Shown: positions 7,945 to 15,673 of the stretch, one piece after another
Layout: the number at the start of each line of letters is the position of its first letter
Numbering within the stretch: the stretch's first letter is position 1
NCBI GenBank assembly: GCA_029225565.1
Contig: JAQXWS010000011.1
Span: forward strand, 1 to 41,536
Source: Eubacteriales bacterium
Lineage (GTDB): Bacteria > Bacillota > Clostridia > Oscillospirales > Acutalibacteraceae
Direction: 5' to 3'
DNA: 41,536 nucleotides
Notes under the pieces: generated by a model
Told to the model about the DNA's origin: nothing
What the model saw: the letters and a program-made list of their open reading frames with translations, nothing else
Databases searched by the model: none
Position numbers and translations under genes: made by a program

Positions 7945-9024
7945 ATGAAAAAAGTATTATCATTAGCAATGTCACTGGTTATGCTGGTGACAACAATGTC
8001 CGTGGGTATGGTAAATGCTTACGCCAACACAAAATACTCAGCTACGGAAATTACCGAAGCGGCTCCGGTCAACTTTACTGTAAAAAGTGACGACACATAT
8101 TACCTAAAATACACTCCGACCAAGGACGGCGCTATGGAATTTGTGCTGGACACCGACGCAAAATACGGGCTGTGGGATTATGTGGACATCACAATCACAG
8201 ATATGGCGGATAACGACTACAACTGGAATATGATCGACTGCGATTCCAAGGTGCCTGCCGTAGGATACGACAAATTTGTTGCCGGCAAAAAGTACATCAT
8301 CGAGGTTGAGGCATACTTTGAGGACTCCACATCTTTTTCCGGTACGCTCAGCGTAAAGCCCCACACCTCCCACGCATACGAGAGAGGTACCGAACCGGGC
8401 GTATATATGGACGCCAGAGAGTTTGAATTAGGTATAATGAAAGGTGACGGATATGTTGCCGACTGTTGCACCGTATGTTCTTACGAAAAGAAAATCAGCA
8501 GCATTGCCGCACCCAGCAAGTTTGTAATCAGCAAAAGCAAGTATGTGTATGACGGCAAGAGCAAAAAGCCTACAGTTGCCGTATATAACACAAAGGGCAC
8601 AAGAATCGACGGCTCAAGAATTGATTACGAATACGAAAACAACACAAAGGTTGGAACCGCAACAGTCCTTGTAGAAAACGCCGATGATTGCGAAAAATAC
8701 CTGATTTACAAACCAATGAAATTTACCATTGTACCAAGGAGCACAAGTATTCGAGGTATATCGGGAACTAAAAAAGGATTCCTTGTAAAGTACTACAGAC
8801 GCTCCACACAAACAACCGGTTATCAGGTGCAATGCTCTACCGGCAAATCATTCAGTACAAAAAAGACTGTTACAATAAAGGGCACTAAGAATATCAGCTA
8901 CAAGATGACAAATCTTAAGGCTAAGAAAAAGTACTATGTACGAGTACGCACCTACAAGGTGGTTAACGACAAGAAGTATTACAGCGCTTGGAGCAAGGTG
9001 AAAACCGTTACCACAAAGGCATAA
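7945..9024 (+). CDS. Secreted Fn3-domain protein
   Basis: A 359-residue protein with a clear signal peptide (Lys-Lys start, hydrophobic core, cleavage near AYA). A beta-rich region of unknown family follows (about 30-150), then a region reminiscent of bacterial Ig-like or MBG-type domains (about 190-265, with KYVYDGKSKKPTVAV). The C-terminal domain (about 270-359) is fibronectin type III-like and ends in KKYYVRVRTYK and YSAWSKVKTV, typical of Clostridia surface proteins. I place the start at 7945 because GAAAGGA sits 7 nt upstream and the signal peptide begins there; the reading frame extends further upstream only inside the antiporter gene. It probably acts at the cell surface in adhesion or polymer binding, but no catalytic motif is seen. 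Confidence 0.85.
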   Translation: MKKVLSLAMSLVMLVTTMSVGMVNAYANTKYSATEITEAAPVNFTVKSDDTYYLKYTPTKDGAMEFVLDTDAKYGLWDYVDITITDMADNDYNWNMIDCDSKVPAVGYDKFVAGKKYIIEVEAYFEDSTSFSGTLSVKPHTSHAYERGTEPGVYMDAREFELGIMKGDGYVADCCTVCSYEKKISSIAAPSKFVISKSKYVYDGKSKKPTVAVYNTKGTRIDGSRIDYEYENNTKVGTATVLVENADDCEKYLIYKPMKFTIVPRSTSIRGISGTKKGFLVKYYRRSTQTTGYQVQCSTGKSFSTKKTVTIKGTKNISYKMTNLKAKKKYYVRVRTYKVVNDKKYYSAWSKVKTVTTKA

Positions 9025-9053
9025 AGCCATTGCGCATTCGCGTATCAGGCTAT

Positions 9054-9093
9054 AAAAATCCCTCCTAAGGAAAAAACCGTAGGAGGGATTTTT
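9054..9093. terminator. Bidirectional terminator between convergent genes
   Basis: A 14-bp stem, AAAAATCCCTCCTA (9054-9067) against TAGGAGGGATTTTT (9080-9093), has T-runs on both strands. It serves the Fn3 gene and the minus-strand gene ending at 9138. Confidence 0.92.
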
Positions 9094-9137
9094 GTGTACA
9101 AAATTTGCGGCACACAGCTATGTATGATAATAACGCA

Positions 9138-10070
9138 TTACAATCTCAATTCGTCCTGTTTGCGTTGTTTGTTATTGTATATTGCAATGGGAATTGCACA
9201 ACCGACACCACCGCCAAGGACTATTCCGCCCAGGAGGAATGCCCACCATAACGGATATTTTGGCTGCTCCTCTTCTTCAGTTTCCGGCTCAACAGGCTTT
9301 TCAACTATGGTGGTTGAAACCTTTTGCTCTTTCTTGTAGATCTTACCAAATTCGTCCTCGTATGTGATAGTGACTATTCCTTCGGTATCGGCAAGCTCCT
9401 TGCCCACCCTTAAATTAGCTGATGCTGAGGCTTGCTCGCCTGCTGCAATTTCGCCAACAAAGGTTGTTCCACCGCTTTCAAGACCTTTAATATCAAAGTC
9501 GATTTTGCAATTACGGATATTGCTCTTGCCTGTATTCATAATTGCGATTTCCATTGTGGTTGTATCGTTGGGATAAACCTTAACAGGTAGCTGAACACCG
9601 CTGTAATCAAGACCAACCGTTTGCTTTACATTAACACGGATAACATCACTGCCCGAATATGAGCCGTAGTATTTATCCTCATACTCGCTTGATACTGTAA
9701 TCTCGTGTTCGCCGATCCCGGCTGTTGACGATGCGGTCAGCTCAAGCTCCCAAGTGTAAGCCCCACCTGCATAAATAATGTCAACGAATTTATTACCTGT
9801 GCCAACAGGCTTGATATCGCCACTTTCCTCTGAAATTGAAAGCTTGATATTTTTGATATATTTTGTCTTGCTGTAATTTCTCAGAGTAATAGTAACCTTT
9901 GACTTTTCGTTAGGCTTAAGACTACCACTGTCTACCTTAAAATCGGTTACCATTAATCTTGGAGTTGAAGCATCCTGTGTGGTTTCCTTTTCCTCTCCAC
10001 TTGCATAGGCAGTTAGAGCGAAACCGAAACACATAACCAAAGCCAGAATAATTGTGATTAATTTTTTCAT
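9138..10070 (-). CDS. Secreted, C-terminally anchored NEW3/CARDB-like protein (COG1361-type)
   Basis: A 310-residue protein with a signal peptide (MKKLITIILALVM, cleavage near AYA). Two tandem beta-sandwich domains follow: about 35-145, with KPNEKSKVTITLRNYS, and 150-250, with YPNDTTTMEIAIMNTG, the usual NEW3/CARDB pattern. An acidic Glu-rich linker comes next, then one transmembrane helix (about 278-302) and a short basic cytoplasmic tail. The start at 10070 has AAAGG 6 nt upstream and begins the signal peptide. It lies downstream of the FtsX-type ABC genes on the same strand, with only an 80-bp gap holding a palindromic repeat. Such proteins often sit beside MacB/FtsX transporters and are thought to be their exported partners; that is inference here. 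Confidence 0.8.
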   Translation of the reverse strand: MKKLITIILALVMCFGFALTAYASGEEKETTQDASTPRLMVTDFKVDSGSLKPNEKSKVTITLRNYSKTKYIKNIKLSISEESGDIKPVGTGNKFVDIIYAGGAYTWELELTASSTAGIGEHEITVSSEYEDKYYGSYSGSDVIRVNVKQTVGLDYSGVQLPVKVYPNDTTTMEIAIMNTGKSNIRNCKIDFDIKGLESGGTTFVGEIAAGEQASASANLRVGKELADTEGIVTITYEDEFGKIYKKEQKVSTTIVEKPVEPETEEEEQPKYPLWWAFLLGGIVLGGGVGCAIPIAIYNNKQRKQDELRL

Positions 10071-10087
10071 ATTGCGCCTTTCTATTA

Positions 10088-10140
10088 CAGACGAGCAATG
10101 CTCGCCCCTACATTGTGGGAGGAGCAAGCCCCTCCCCTAC
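10088..10140. repeat. REP-like palindromic repeat (copy 1)
   Basis: The gap between the permease and the NEW3-like gene holds two palindromes: CGAGCAATGCTCG (10092-10104), and a GGGAGG/CCTCCC hairpin within the 24-nt unit 10117-10140. That unit occurs as an exact reverse complement at 41396-41419 inside a REP-associated transposase fragment. GCCCCTAC also flanks the first palindrome (10104-10111). Confidence 0.8.
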
Positions 10141-10150
10141 AAAATCGGTT

Positions 10151-12928
10151 TTATAATTCTCTGATATTTTCAACGATGCTGTTTTTCATTTCTTTTCTTA
10201 TTTTAATCCATAGATTTGCAGAGCAAATTGCGAATAGAAGAACACAGAATACAATAGTCAGCCACGGATTGATTTTTAAAGAAAAATCACCTTTACAAAC
10301 AACTACCTCGTCTATATATTCAAACAACAGATAGATTCCATACAATCCAAATCCGACGCCATATCCGATTCCGAATATTGAAAGCAATTGCTTGATATAC
10401 GATATAACAAGCTCTCTTTCACTTGCGCCTACTGCCCTAAGAGTGCCCATTTCCTTTTTATTTTCAACAATGTTTGCAGTAATCGTATTGTTGATAATTC
10501 CAACGCAAATTGCGAATGAAAGAATTGTTACCGAAATCACAACTAAATACCATATTCTTTGTTGTTGCTCCTTTTCATTTCTCAATTTATACGAGGAGGT
10601 GACATCGGCGTATTCGTTTTTAGATGAAAGCTTTTCAAGCTCAAAGCTCATATATTCTTCAATTTGAGGTGTGATTTCTGTATTGCAATTTATCTCAATT
10701 TTATCGTATGTTTGATTTTTTGAAAAGTTTTCAATACCTTTAATTGTTGTAATTATTGCAAAATCCTCGTATGCGTTACTGAACCTTGTCGGTGAAACAA
10801 CAGCACCGATTTTCGGTGATTTTTTAGTTGTTTTCATTTGCTTCATATCAAGCTCATCCGAAAACTGACGGCTTCCCTCATAATCCAAAACGCAAAGCGG
10901 TAATTCTTCACCTGCTTTGAAATCGGATTCAGCCTGCAAAACAATATTATCCTTATTTGCCTTGCGTATATTATCGTCACAATATAGATTACTGCTCCAG
11001 CCATTTGTTGGACTATCACCTTTAATATTAAGCTCAAAAGCTACCTTTTTTGGTGCAAGCAAAATAACCTCTTCTCCCGAATTAAGCCTACTGATATTAA
11101 CGCTTCCGTCATAAGCTTCAATGCTGTTTATAACGCTTTCATCAAAGGCATAAACAGTAACAGTTACATAATCCTGTGTAAATCCGAATTTCTGCTTGTT
11201 TGAATAATATTCAGCCGACATATCACCAAGACATTTTTCTGCAAAATTATCAACATCAAAATCCCTTATGCCGCTATATTCAAATGAACCGCCGTATTCC
11301 TCCTGAACACCCTTAATACATTTATAATAATCATCATAACCGTCAACAAGAATATTTGCATTGCACTGCTTATAGGCATTGGTACTGCCAACATATTGAA
11401 TAGCATCAATGCTCTGCCTTTCGGTATTGGTAAAGCCGTTTTCCGTTTCTCGAATATTATATACAGAATATCCGTAGCCGTCACCCATAACCGAAATTCC
11501 ATAATCGTATCCATATCCCAAAAATTCATCATCAAGTATTCCGGAAGCGACACCCATACCAAAGCAGGACAGAGCAATCGTTAAGGATAGAATAATGCAA
11601 ACAACAGTATTGCTCGACTTATAGAACATACGGTAACGCTTTGCAAGAAGGCTCGGCATATCATAGCTCTTTTGCGATTTAATACGCTTTGTTTTCATCT
11701 TTCGATTATTGTTGATGTTTCTGATTGCCTGCATCGGTGTAGTTTTTGAAGCATTCAAAAGAGGAATGAACGCCGACAGCATAACAACAATGAGATTAAC
11801 TGCAACGCAGGCTATCAAGGATTGATAATTCTTTGAAACAACAAATTCATCACCGAACATACCCGACATTAGATTGACCAAGCCGTATGAAACGGCAATA
11901 CTAATCGGAATTGAAACAAGCGAAATTATCAACGCTTCTCTGCCAAATATATTAATAATTTGCCTTTTTGTTGCACCGATTGCTCGAAGCATACCGATTT
12001 GCTTTTTGCGCTGCTTGAGCGTTGAATTAAAGGCATTGATTATTGACAGGCAGGAGGCAATCATCAAAACAACGCTGAGAAGAGTTATAAAATTCAAATT
12101 GCTTGAAATATTTGTTCCGTTTCCAAGTGCCAAATCATACCATACGCCGACGGTTAGATTTGTTACAGAATAATTATGCTCTCTGTAATAATTTTCTTCA
12201 TCTTCAAAAAACTTTTGCCAAGCCTTATCGCTTGAACCGATATTCGGACGATTACGATAGCAGATTAGCTGTTCCTTTCCTCCCATATCAACGCTTGTAT
12301 TTTGAGCTACAAAGATTGCCGGAACGATTGGATTTAGCTCGTTTTTATCGAAATAAGGAAGCATATTCTGCTTCTTATCGACAAGAACTCCAACAAGCTT
12401 ATATTCCTTAACTACCGCTTTTTCCAAGTATTTATCTTCATCCTGAATTTTAAAATTGAGCGTTAAAGTATCTCCGATTTGTGCATTATCATATCCCAGA
12501 TTTATCAAAGCACTTTTTTCAACAGCTACTTCATTTTCGTTTTTCGGATATTCACCCTCCAAAAACCTTATGTACGCCATAGCCTTGCAATCGTCATCAA
12601 GCCATGCAACCTGTGAGCCTTTGTTTAACTTATCCGAATAGGCATAACCGATATTATGGGCAAGTCCGTATTCCGAATAAAACCCCTCGTTCTTCATATC
12701 TTCATAGTCATTTTCATCAGCACCGACAATATAATCAATTCTGTATTGATTGCCAAGCTCAATTTTGCTTTGCTCGATTGCACTATCTCTCATTGAATAT
12801 ACAAAGAATATTGAGCTTGACGAAAACACCATTGCAAGAATGATGCCGATAATCATTATCGTATATTGCTTACGGCGTTGCTTAAGGTTGCCGAGTGCAA
12901 GGGTGTTAATGGTTAATTTTTTCTTCAT
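10151..12928 (-). CDS. ABC transporter permease, FtsX/MacB type, 8 membrane helices
   Basis: A 925-residue permease with two FtsX-type halves. Helices are visible near 21-46, 276-299, 330-352, 368-390, 441-463, 785-808, 838-863 and 887-910. Two large extracytoplasmic domains lie at about 50-270 and 465-780. The motif KQRKKQIGMLRAIGATKRQI after helix 2 and ENKKEMGTLRAVGAS after helix 6 are the coupling-helix signatures of this family. Members do not move substrates through a pore; they use ATP to drive conformational work on lipoproteins, peptides or cell-wall hydrolases, and several give peptide-antibiotic resistance. Its ATG overlaps the ATPase stop (ATGA). The two-component system upstream supports an envelope-stress or resistance role. 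Confidence 0.9.
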   Translation of the reverse strand: MKKKLTINTLALGNLKQRRKQYTIMIIGIILAMVFSSSSIFFVYSMRDSAIEQSKIELGNQYRIDYIVGADENDYEDMKNEGFYSEYGLAHNIGYAYSDKLNKGSQVAWLDDDCKAMAYIRFLEGEYPKNENEVAVEKSALINLGYDNAQIGDTLTLNFKIQDEDKYLEKAVVKEYKLVGVLVDKKQNMLPYFDKNELNPIVPAIFVAQNTSVDMGGKEQLICYRNRPNIGSSDKAWQKFFEDEENYYREHNYSVTNLTVGVWYDLALGNGTNISSNLNFITLLSVVLMIASCLSIINAFNSTLKQRKKQIGMLRAIGATKRQIINIFGREALIISLVSIPISIAVSYGLVNLMSGMFGDEFVVSKNYQSLIACVAVNLIVVMLSAFIPLLNASKTTPMQAIRNINNNRKMKTKRIKSQKSYDMPSLLAKRYRMFYKSSNTVVCIILSLTIALSCFGMGVASGILDDEFLGYGYDYGISVMGDGYGYSVYNIRETENGFTNTERQSIDAIQYVGSTNAYKQCNANILVDGYDDYYKCIKGVQEEYGGSFEYSGIRDFDVDNFAEKCLGDMSAEYYSNKQKFGFTQDYVTVTVYAFDESVINSIEAYDGSVNISRLNSGEEVILLAPKKVAFELNIKGDSPTNGWSSNLYCDDNIRKANKDNIVLQAESDFKAGEELPLCVLDYEGSRQFSDELDMKQMKTTKKSPKIGAVVSPTRFSNAYEDFAIITTIKGIENFSKNQTYDKIEINCNTEITPQIEEYMSFELEKLSSKNEYADVTSSYKLRNEKEQQQRIWYLVVISVTILSFAICVGIINNTITANIVENKKEMGTLRAVGASERELVISYIKQLLSIFGIGYGVGFGLYGIYLLFEYIDEVVVCKGDFSLKINPWLTIVFCVLLFAICSANLWIKIRKEMKNSIVENIREL

Positions 12929-13617
12929 TGTTGCACCTCTGTACTCTTTGTATCCTTAACAATCTTTCCGTCTTCAATGGTCAAAATTCTATCTGCCTGC
13001 TCGGCTACGCCAAGATCGTGAGTAACGAGAATAAGAGTTACGCCAAGCTCGTTTGCGGCGTACTTTAAGAGAGAAAGCACCTCTCGTCCACTTTTACCGT
13101 CAAGGTTTCCTGTTGGCTCATCTGCAAACAGGATTGACGGTTTATTGGCAAGCGCTCTTGCGATAGCAATTCTCTGTTGCTGACCGCCCGAAAGTGCAGA
13201 TGGCAAATGCTCAAGTCTATCCTCAATGCCAAGCATTTTGATAATCCTCTCAATATATTCCTCGTCAACCTTTTTCTTGTCAAGCATAATGGGAAGAAGG
13301 ATGTTTTCGTATCCTGTTAGCTCGTTAACAAGGTTATATGCTTGGAACACAAAGCCAAAGCGTCTGCGTCTTAAGATAGATAACTGATTGTCGTTATAAT
13401 CGCTTAATTTCTTTTCTCCATAGGTTACATAACCACTTGTTGGGTTTTCGAGTGAACTCAAAACATGGAGAAAAGTTGATTTGCCGGAGCCGGACGGGCC
13501 GGTAATAGCACAGAATTCGCCCTGCTCAAATGATACCGTAACATCATCAACAGCCTTGACAATGTTATCGCCACTGATGTATTCCTTTGTTAAATTTGTG
13601 CATTCTATAATATTCAT
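12925..13617 (-). CDS. ABC transporter ATP-binding protein (MacB/LolD type)
   Basis: A 230-residue ATPase. Walker A GPSGSGKST is at residues 40-48, the Q-loop region is RFGFVFQAYNL, the signature is LSGGQQQRIAIARAL, Walker B with its Glu is LFADEPTGNLD, and the H-loop is ILVTHD. It powers the permease encoded immediately downstream, with which it overlaps by 4 nt. I choose ATG 13617, not the GTG 9 nt further upstream, because AAGGAG lies 8 nt before the ATG and overlaps the GTG. A short basic/acidic tail follows the ATPase core. Confidence 0.95.
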   Translation of the reverse strand: MNIIECTNLTKEYISGDNIVKAVDDVTVSFEQGEFCAITGPSGSGKSTFLHVLSSLENPTSGYVTYGEKKLSDYNDNQLSILRRRRFGFVFQAYNLVNELTGYENILLPIMLDKKKVDEEYIERIIKMLGIEDRLEHLPSALSGGQQQRIAIARALANKPSILFADEPTGNLDGKSGREVLSLLKYAANELGVTLILVTHDLGVAEQADRILTIEDGKIVKDTKSTEVQQ

Positions 13618-13647
13618 AGTGAACACTCCTTTTCTTTTGTCAGCTTA

Positions 13648-13689
13648 ATAGTATCAAACCAACCTTGCAATAATCTTACTTTAATCTTA
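13648..13689 (-). promoter_or_regulatory. ABC operon promoter with direct-repeat response-regulator box
   Basis: On the minus strand TAAGATT occurs twice with an 11-bp period (plus-strand AATCTTA at 13672-13678 and 13683-13689). It runs into a weak -35 region, and a -10-like TACTAT lies at 13648-13653. A poor -35 covered by an OmpR-type repeat is typical of an activated promoter. A very similar box lies upstream of the response-regulator gene (15674-15690). Confidence 0.6.
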
Positions 13690-13739
13690 AGATTTCGTAA
13701 TGTTTTGAAAATATGTTTGTTTACAAAGAAAATTGTTTG

Positions 13740-13768
13740 TTGACAAAATTACGAATTGACAGTATAAT
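13740..13768 (+). promoter_or_regulatory. Consensus sigma-A promoter of the small antisense RNA
   Basis: TTGACA (13740-13745), 17-bp spacer, TATAAT (13763-13768): both hexamers are perfect. There is no sensible coding sequence before the terminator 50 nt later, so the product is a small RNA. Confidence 0.88.
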
Positions 13769-13774
13769 ATAAAT

Positions 13775-13860
13775 GAACAAGGAGCTATCCGACAGACGGT
13801 TAGCCCAATGATTAGTTAAAAAATAACCGTTTCAATTGGCGTTGGGCGGTTATTTTTTTA
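13775..13860 (+). ncRNA. Candidate antitoxin antisense RNA, about 85 nt
   Basis: It runs from the expected start about 7 nt after the perfect TATAAT to the T-run of the bidirectional terminator (13818-13859). Its 3' part is fully antisense to the 3' end of the small peptide mRNA, including its stop codon. Its 5' part carries GGAGCTATC and CGGTTAG, which also occur in the leader of the peptide mRNA. This convergent layout with a shared terminator is that of type I systems such as par/Fst. Direct evidence is only promoter plus terminator; expression is inferred. Confidence 0.75.
13818..13859. terminator. Shared bidirectional terminator of the two convergent small transcripts
   Basis: Stem AAAAAATAACCG (13818-13829) pairs with CGGTTATTTTTT (13847-13858) around a 17-nt loop. 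U-runs form on both strands. The TAA of the 23-residue peptide lies inside the stem. Confidence 0.88.
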
Positions 13861-13921
13861 TGCTTAATATGTAGCCTGTAGCTGCAATTAGAATTATTAC
13901 AATAAATGTTAAATAATCCAT
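13850..13921 (-). CDS. 23-residue hydrophobic peptide, candidate type I toxin
   Basis: A small ORF of 23 codons: it begins MDYLTF, has an uninterrupted hydrophobic core of Ile/Val/Leu/Ala (about residues 4-20) that could span a membrane once, and ends in SIKK. The SD AGGGGGTG lies 5 nt before the ATG. The mRNA has its own promoter at 14032-14060, a leader of about 100 nt with a stem that can mask the SD, and a terminator that overlaps the stop codon. A perfect-consensus promoter drives a short antisense RNA from the other side. Size, single helix, charged C-terminus and antisense partner match type I membrane toxins (Fst/TxpA class by architecture). I do not recognise the peptide itself. An alternative is a membrane-acting regulatory peptide of the flanking sensor kinase/ABC pair. 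Confidence 0.72.
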   Translation of the reverse strand: MDYLTFIVIILIAATGYILSIKK

Positions 13922-14025
13922 AGCATCACCCCCTAACATACAAATTAGAGGGTATTGCCCTCTTTATGTTAGAGGACTAACCGCCTACCGTTTATAGATA
14001 GCTCCAAGGGAACATATTTGTTCCA
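13922..14025 (-). promoter_or_regulatory. Structured leader of the small peptide mRNA
   Basis: Read on the minus strand, the leader starts with a GGAACA/TGTTCC hairpin (14009-14024). It then has GGAGCTATC and CGGTTAG, then a nested structure: inner stem AGAGGG/CCCTCT (13947-13965) and outer stem CCTCTAACAT/ATGTTAGGGG, whose 3' arm contains the Shine-Dalgarno. Translation should therefore be low until the fold is opened. Confidence 0.65.
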
Positions 14026-14031
14026 TTTATG

Positions 14032-14060
14032 ATTATACTATATTTCTGTTATTCAGTAAA
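14032..14060 (-). promoter_or_regulatory. Promoter of the small peptide mRNA
   Basis: Minus strand TTTACT (14055-14060), 17-bp spacer, TATAAT (14032-14037), just downstream of the histidine kinase stop. It is weaker at -35 than the opposing antisense promoter, as expected for a toxin/antitoxin RNA pair. Confidence 0.7.
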
Positions 14061-14067
14061 GATTTTG

Positions 14068-14958
14068 TTAAATAGTAATATATCCATCAATATGAGGAAG
14101 GCAGATGATTATGTTCAGGCCTTCCTTTGTGTTTTCTGCTGTAATTGTGCCATGGTGCTTATCGATAATAGCTTTTGTTATTGCAAGACCGATTCCGGCG
14201 CTGTTTGGATTTGCGTTATCCGTTCTGTGAAAACGGCTGAACAGCTTTGGAAGATCGTCTTTCGACACTCCGCCGCCGTTATCCTTAATAGAAATATTTG
14301 TTGATTTTTCGCTATCCTCAATCGTTATTTCAATTTTACCGTTATCATTGGTATGCTCGCTTGCATTCTTTACAATATTCGCGATAGCCTCGTACATCCA
14401 AGCCTTATCCATACGAACATTACTATCACCGACAACTGTATATGTTTTAGCTGGGAACATAGGCTGAAACTCTGCAACGATTTCCTTTGACAAATCAGCA
14501 AAGCTTTCAAGTTTGAAATCCATAGTATAACTGTCACCCTTAATTTTTTCAAGTCGCAACAGCTTGTATATTAGGTTCTCCATTTTTTCAATCAGGATTA
14601 GCTCTTTTTCTGTATGCTCGCTTGGATTTGTTTCGTTATCCATTTCAACATAGAGTCTCATACCGGCAAGGGGCGTTTTGAGCTGGTGAGAAACATCTGA
14701 TACAAATTCAATATTCTGCTTTGATTTTTTTGCAGTATTGCTTTGCTCTAAATGATATAGTTCCTCCAAATCATTAACAGCATTTTGTAATCTTGCAAAA
14801 TGATTATCACTTGTACTGAACTGCGTTGGGGTGTCGTTATCTATAAAATCCTCGATGCTATCGGTCAGCCTGTCAACAGCATTATGTATTTTTCTGTTAT
14901 TGACAAATAGAATGATTAGGGCAACGACCAAGATTGCAATTATGATATATAGTATCAT
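14068..14958 (-). CDS. Sensor histidine kinase
   Basis: A 296-residue kinase with a single N-terminal transmembrane helix (about 3-19) and essentially no extracellular sensor. Then come a coiled linker, a HisKA dimerisation domain with phospho-acceptor H91 in FVSDVSHQLKTPLAG, and a HATPase domain: N-box NIVKNASEHT, G1 DNGGGV, F-box FSRFHR and G2 GIGLAITKAI. It phosphorylates the response regulator encoded upstream (ATGA overlap). With no sensor domain it must receive its signal in the membrane, from itself or from a partner such as the FtsX-type permease. No terminator follows the stop, so readthrough into the small peptide mRNA is possible. Confidence 0.93.
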   Translation of the reverse strand: MILYIIIAILVVALIILFVNNRKIHNAVDRLTDSIEDFIDNDTPTQFSTSDNHFARLQNAVNDLEELYHLEQSNTAKKSKQNIEFVSDVSHQLKTPLAGMRLYVEMDNETNPSEHTEKELILIEKMENLIYKLLRLEKIKGDSYTMDFKLESFADLSKEIVAEFQPMFPAKTYTVVGDSNVRMDKAWMYEAIANIVKNASEHTNDNGKIEITIEDSEKSTNISIKDNGGGVSKDDLPKLFSRFHRTDNANPNSAGIGLAITKAIIDKHHGTITAENTKEGLNIIICLPHIDGYITI

Positions 14959-15617
14959 TGCCTACCCTCCCATCTGTAGCCAACACCGCGAATAGTTTTG
15001 ATATGCTCTGCACCGATTTTTTCACGAAGTCGGCTGATATGAACTGACAATGTGTTGTCATCTATAAAATCTCCTGCGTCATCCCAAATATTTTGAAGGA
15101 GCGAATTGCGAGGAACGATAATTCCGTTGTTGCGGATAAGTGTTGATAGAATTTGAAATTCTGTTTTGGTAACGAATATGATTTCACCGTTTTTCTTAAC
15201 CGTCATATTAGTTGTATCAATAACAAGGTCGTAGCTTTGAATAATGCTGTTAGTTACATTCCTACGAAGCAAAGCGCGGACTCTCGACATAAGCTCTAAC
15301 AGCTTAAACGGTTTTGTAACATAATCATCAGCGCCGGCGTCAAGACCGCGAACAATCTGGATTTCGTCATCGCAGGCGGTGAGAAACAAAATGGGAATTG
15401 TGTTTCCGTTTGCTCTAAGCTCGGTGCAAAAATCAAAGCCGTTGCCGTCCGGAAGCATAACATCCAGGATAACAAGATTAAAGCCATCGGTTATATTGCT
15501 CCTTGCATCGGCAATAGTTGATACAGCAGTAACACTGTAACCCTCTTTACTAAGCATCTCACACAAGCCGTCGCGCAAGAATACATCATCTTCAACTAAC
15601 AAAATATTTACGCTCAT
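14955..15617 (-). CDS. OmpR/PhoB-family response regulator
   Basis: A 220-residue regulator. The receiver domain (1-120) has the acidic pair ED (9-10), phospho-Asp D52 in LDVMLPDG, Thr in LFLTA, and Lys in VTKPF. The winged-helix DNA-binding domain (about 128-218) has TKTEFQILSTLIRNNG and VHISRLREKIG and ends in IRGVGYRW, the standard OmpR signature. Its own promoter carries a TAAGRTT direct repeat that is also found before the ABC ATPase gene, pointing to autoregulation and control of the transporter. The SD is weak (GGTGATAAT before the ATG). Confidence 0.95.
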   Translation of the reverse strand: MSVNILLVEDDVFLRDGLCEMLSKEGYSVTAVSTIADARSNITDGFNLVILDVMLPDGNGFDFCTELRANGNTIPILFLTACDDEIQIVRGLDAGADDYVTKPFKLLELMSRVRALLRRNVTNSIIQSYDLVIDTTNMTVKKNGEIIFVTKTEFQILSTLIRNNGIIVPRNSLLQNIWDDAGDFIDDNTLSVHISRLREKIGAEHIKTIRGVGYRWEGRQ

Positions 15618-15632
15618 ATTATCACCACAAAT

Positions 15633-15661
15633 ATTTTAGCATAAATGCAACATGCTATCAA
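15633..15661 (-). promoter_or_regulatory. Promoter of the two-component system
   Basis: Minus strand TTGATA (15656-15661), 17-bp spacer, TGC+TAAAAT (15633-15638). Confidence 0.65.
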
Positions 15662-15673
15662 TAAATCAACCAA

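Noticed and set aside
13805..13860. Hairpin at 13818-13859 as attenuator of the ABC operon
   Set aside because: The ABC promoter region (13648-13689) lies downstream of it in the direction of ABC transcription, so the hairpin is not in the ABC leader. It does end any readthrough from the kinase operon.
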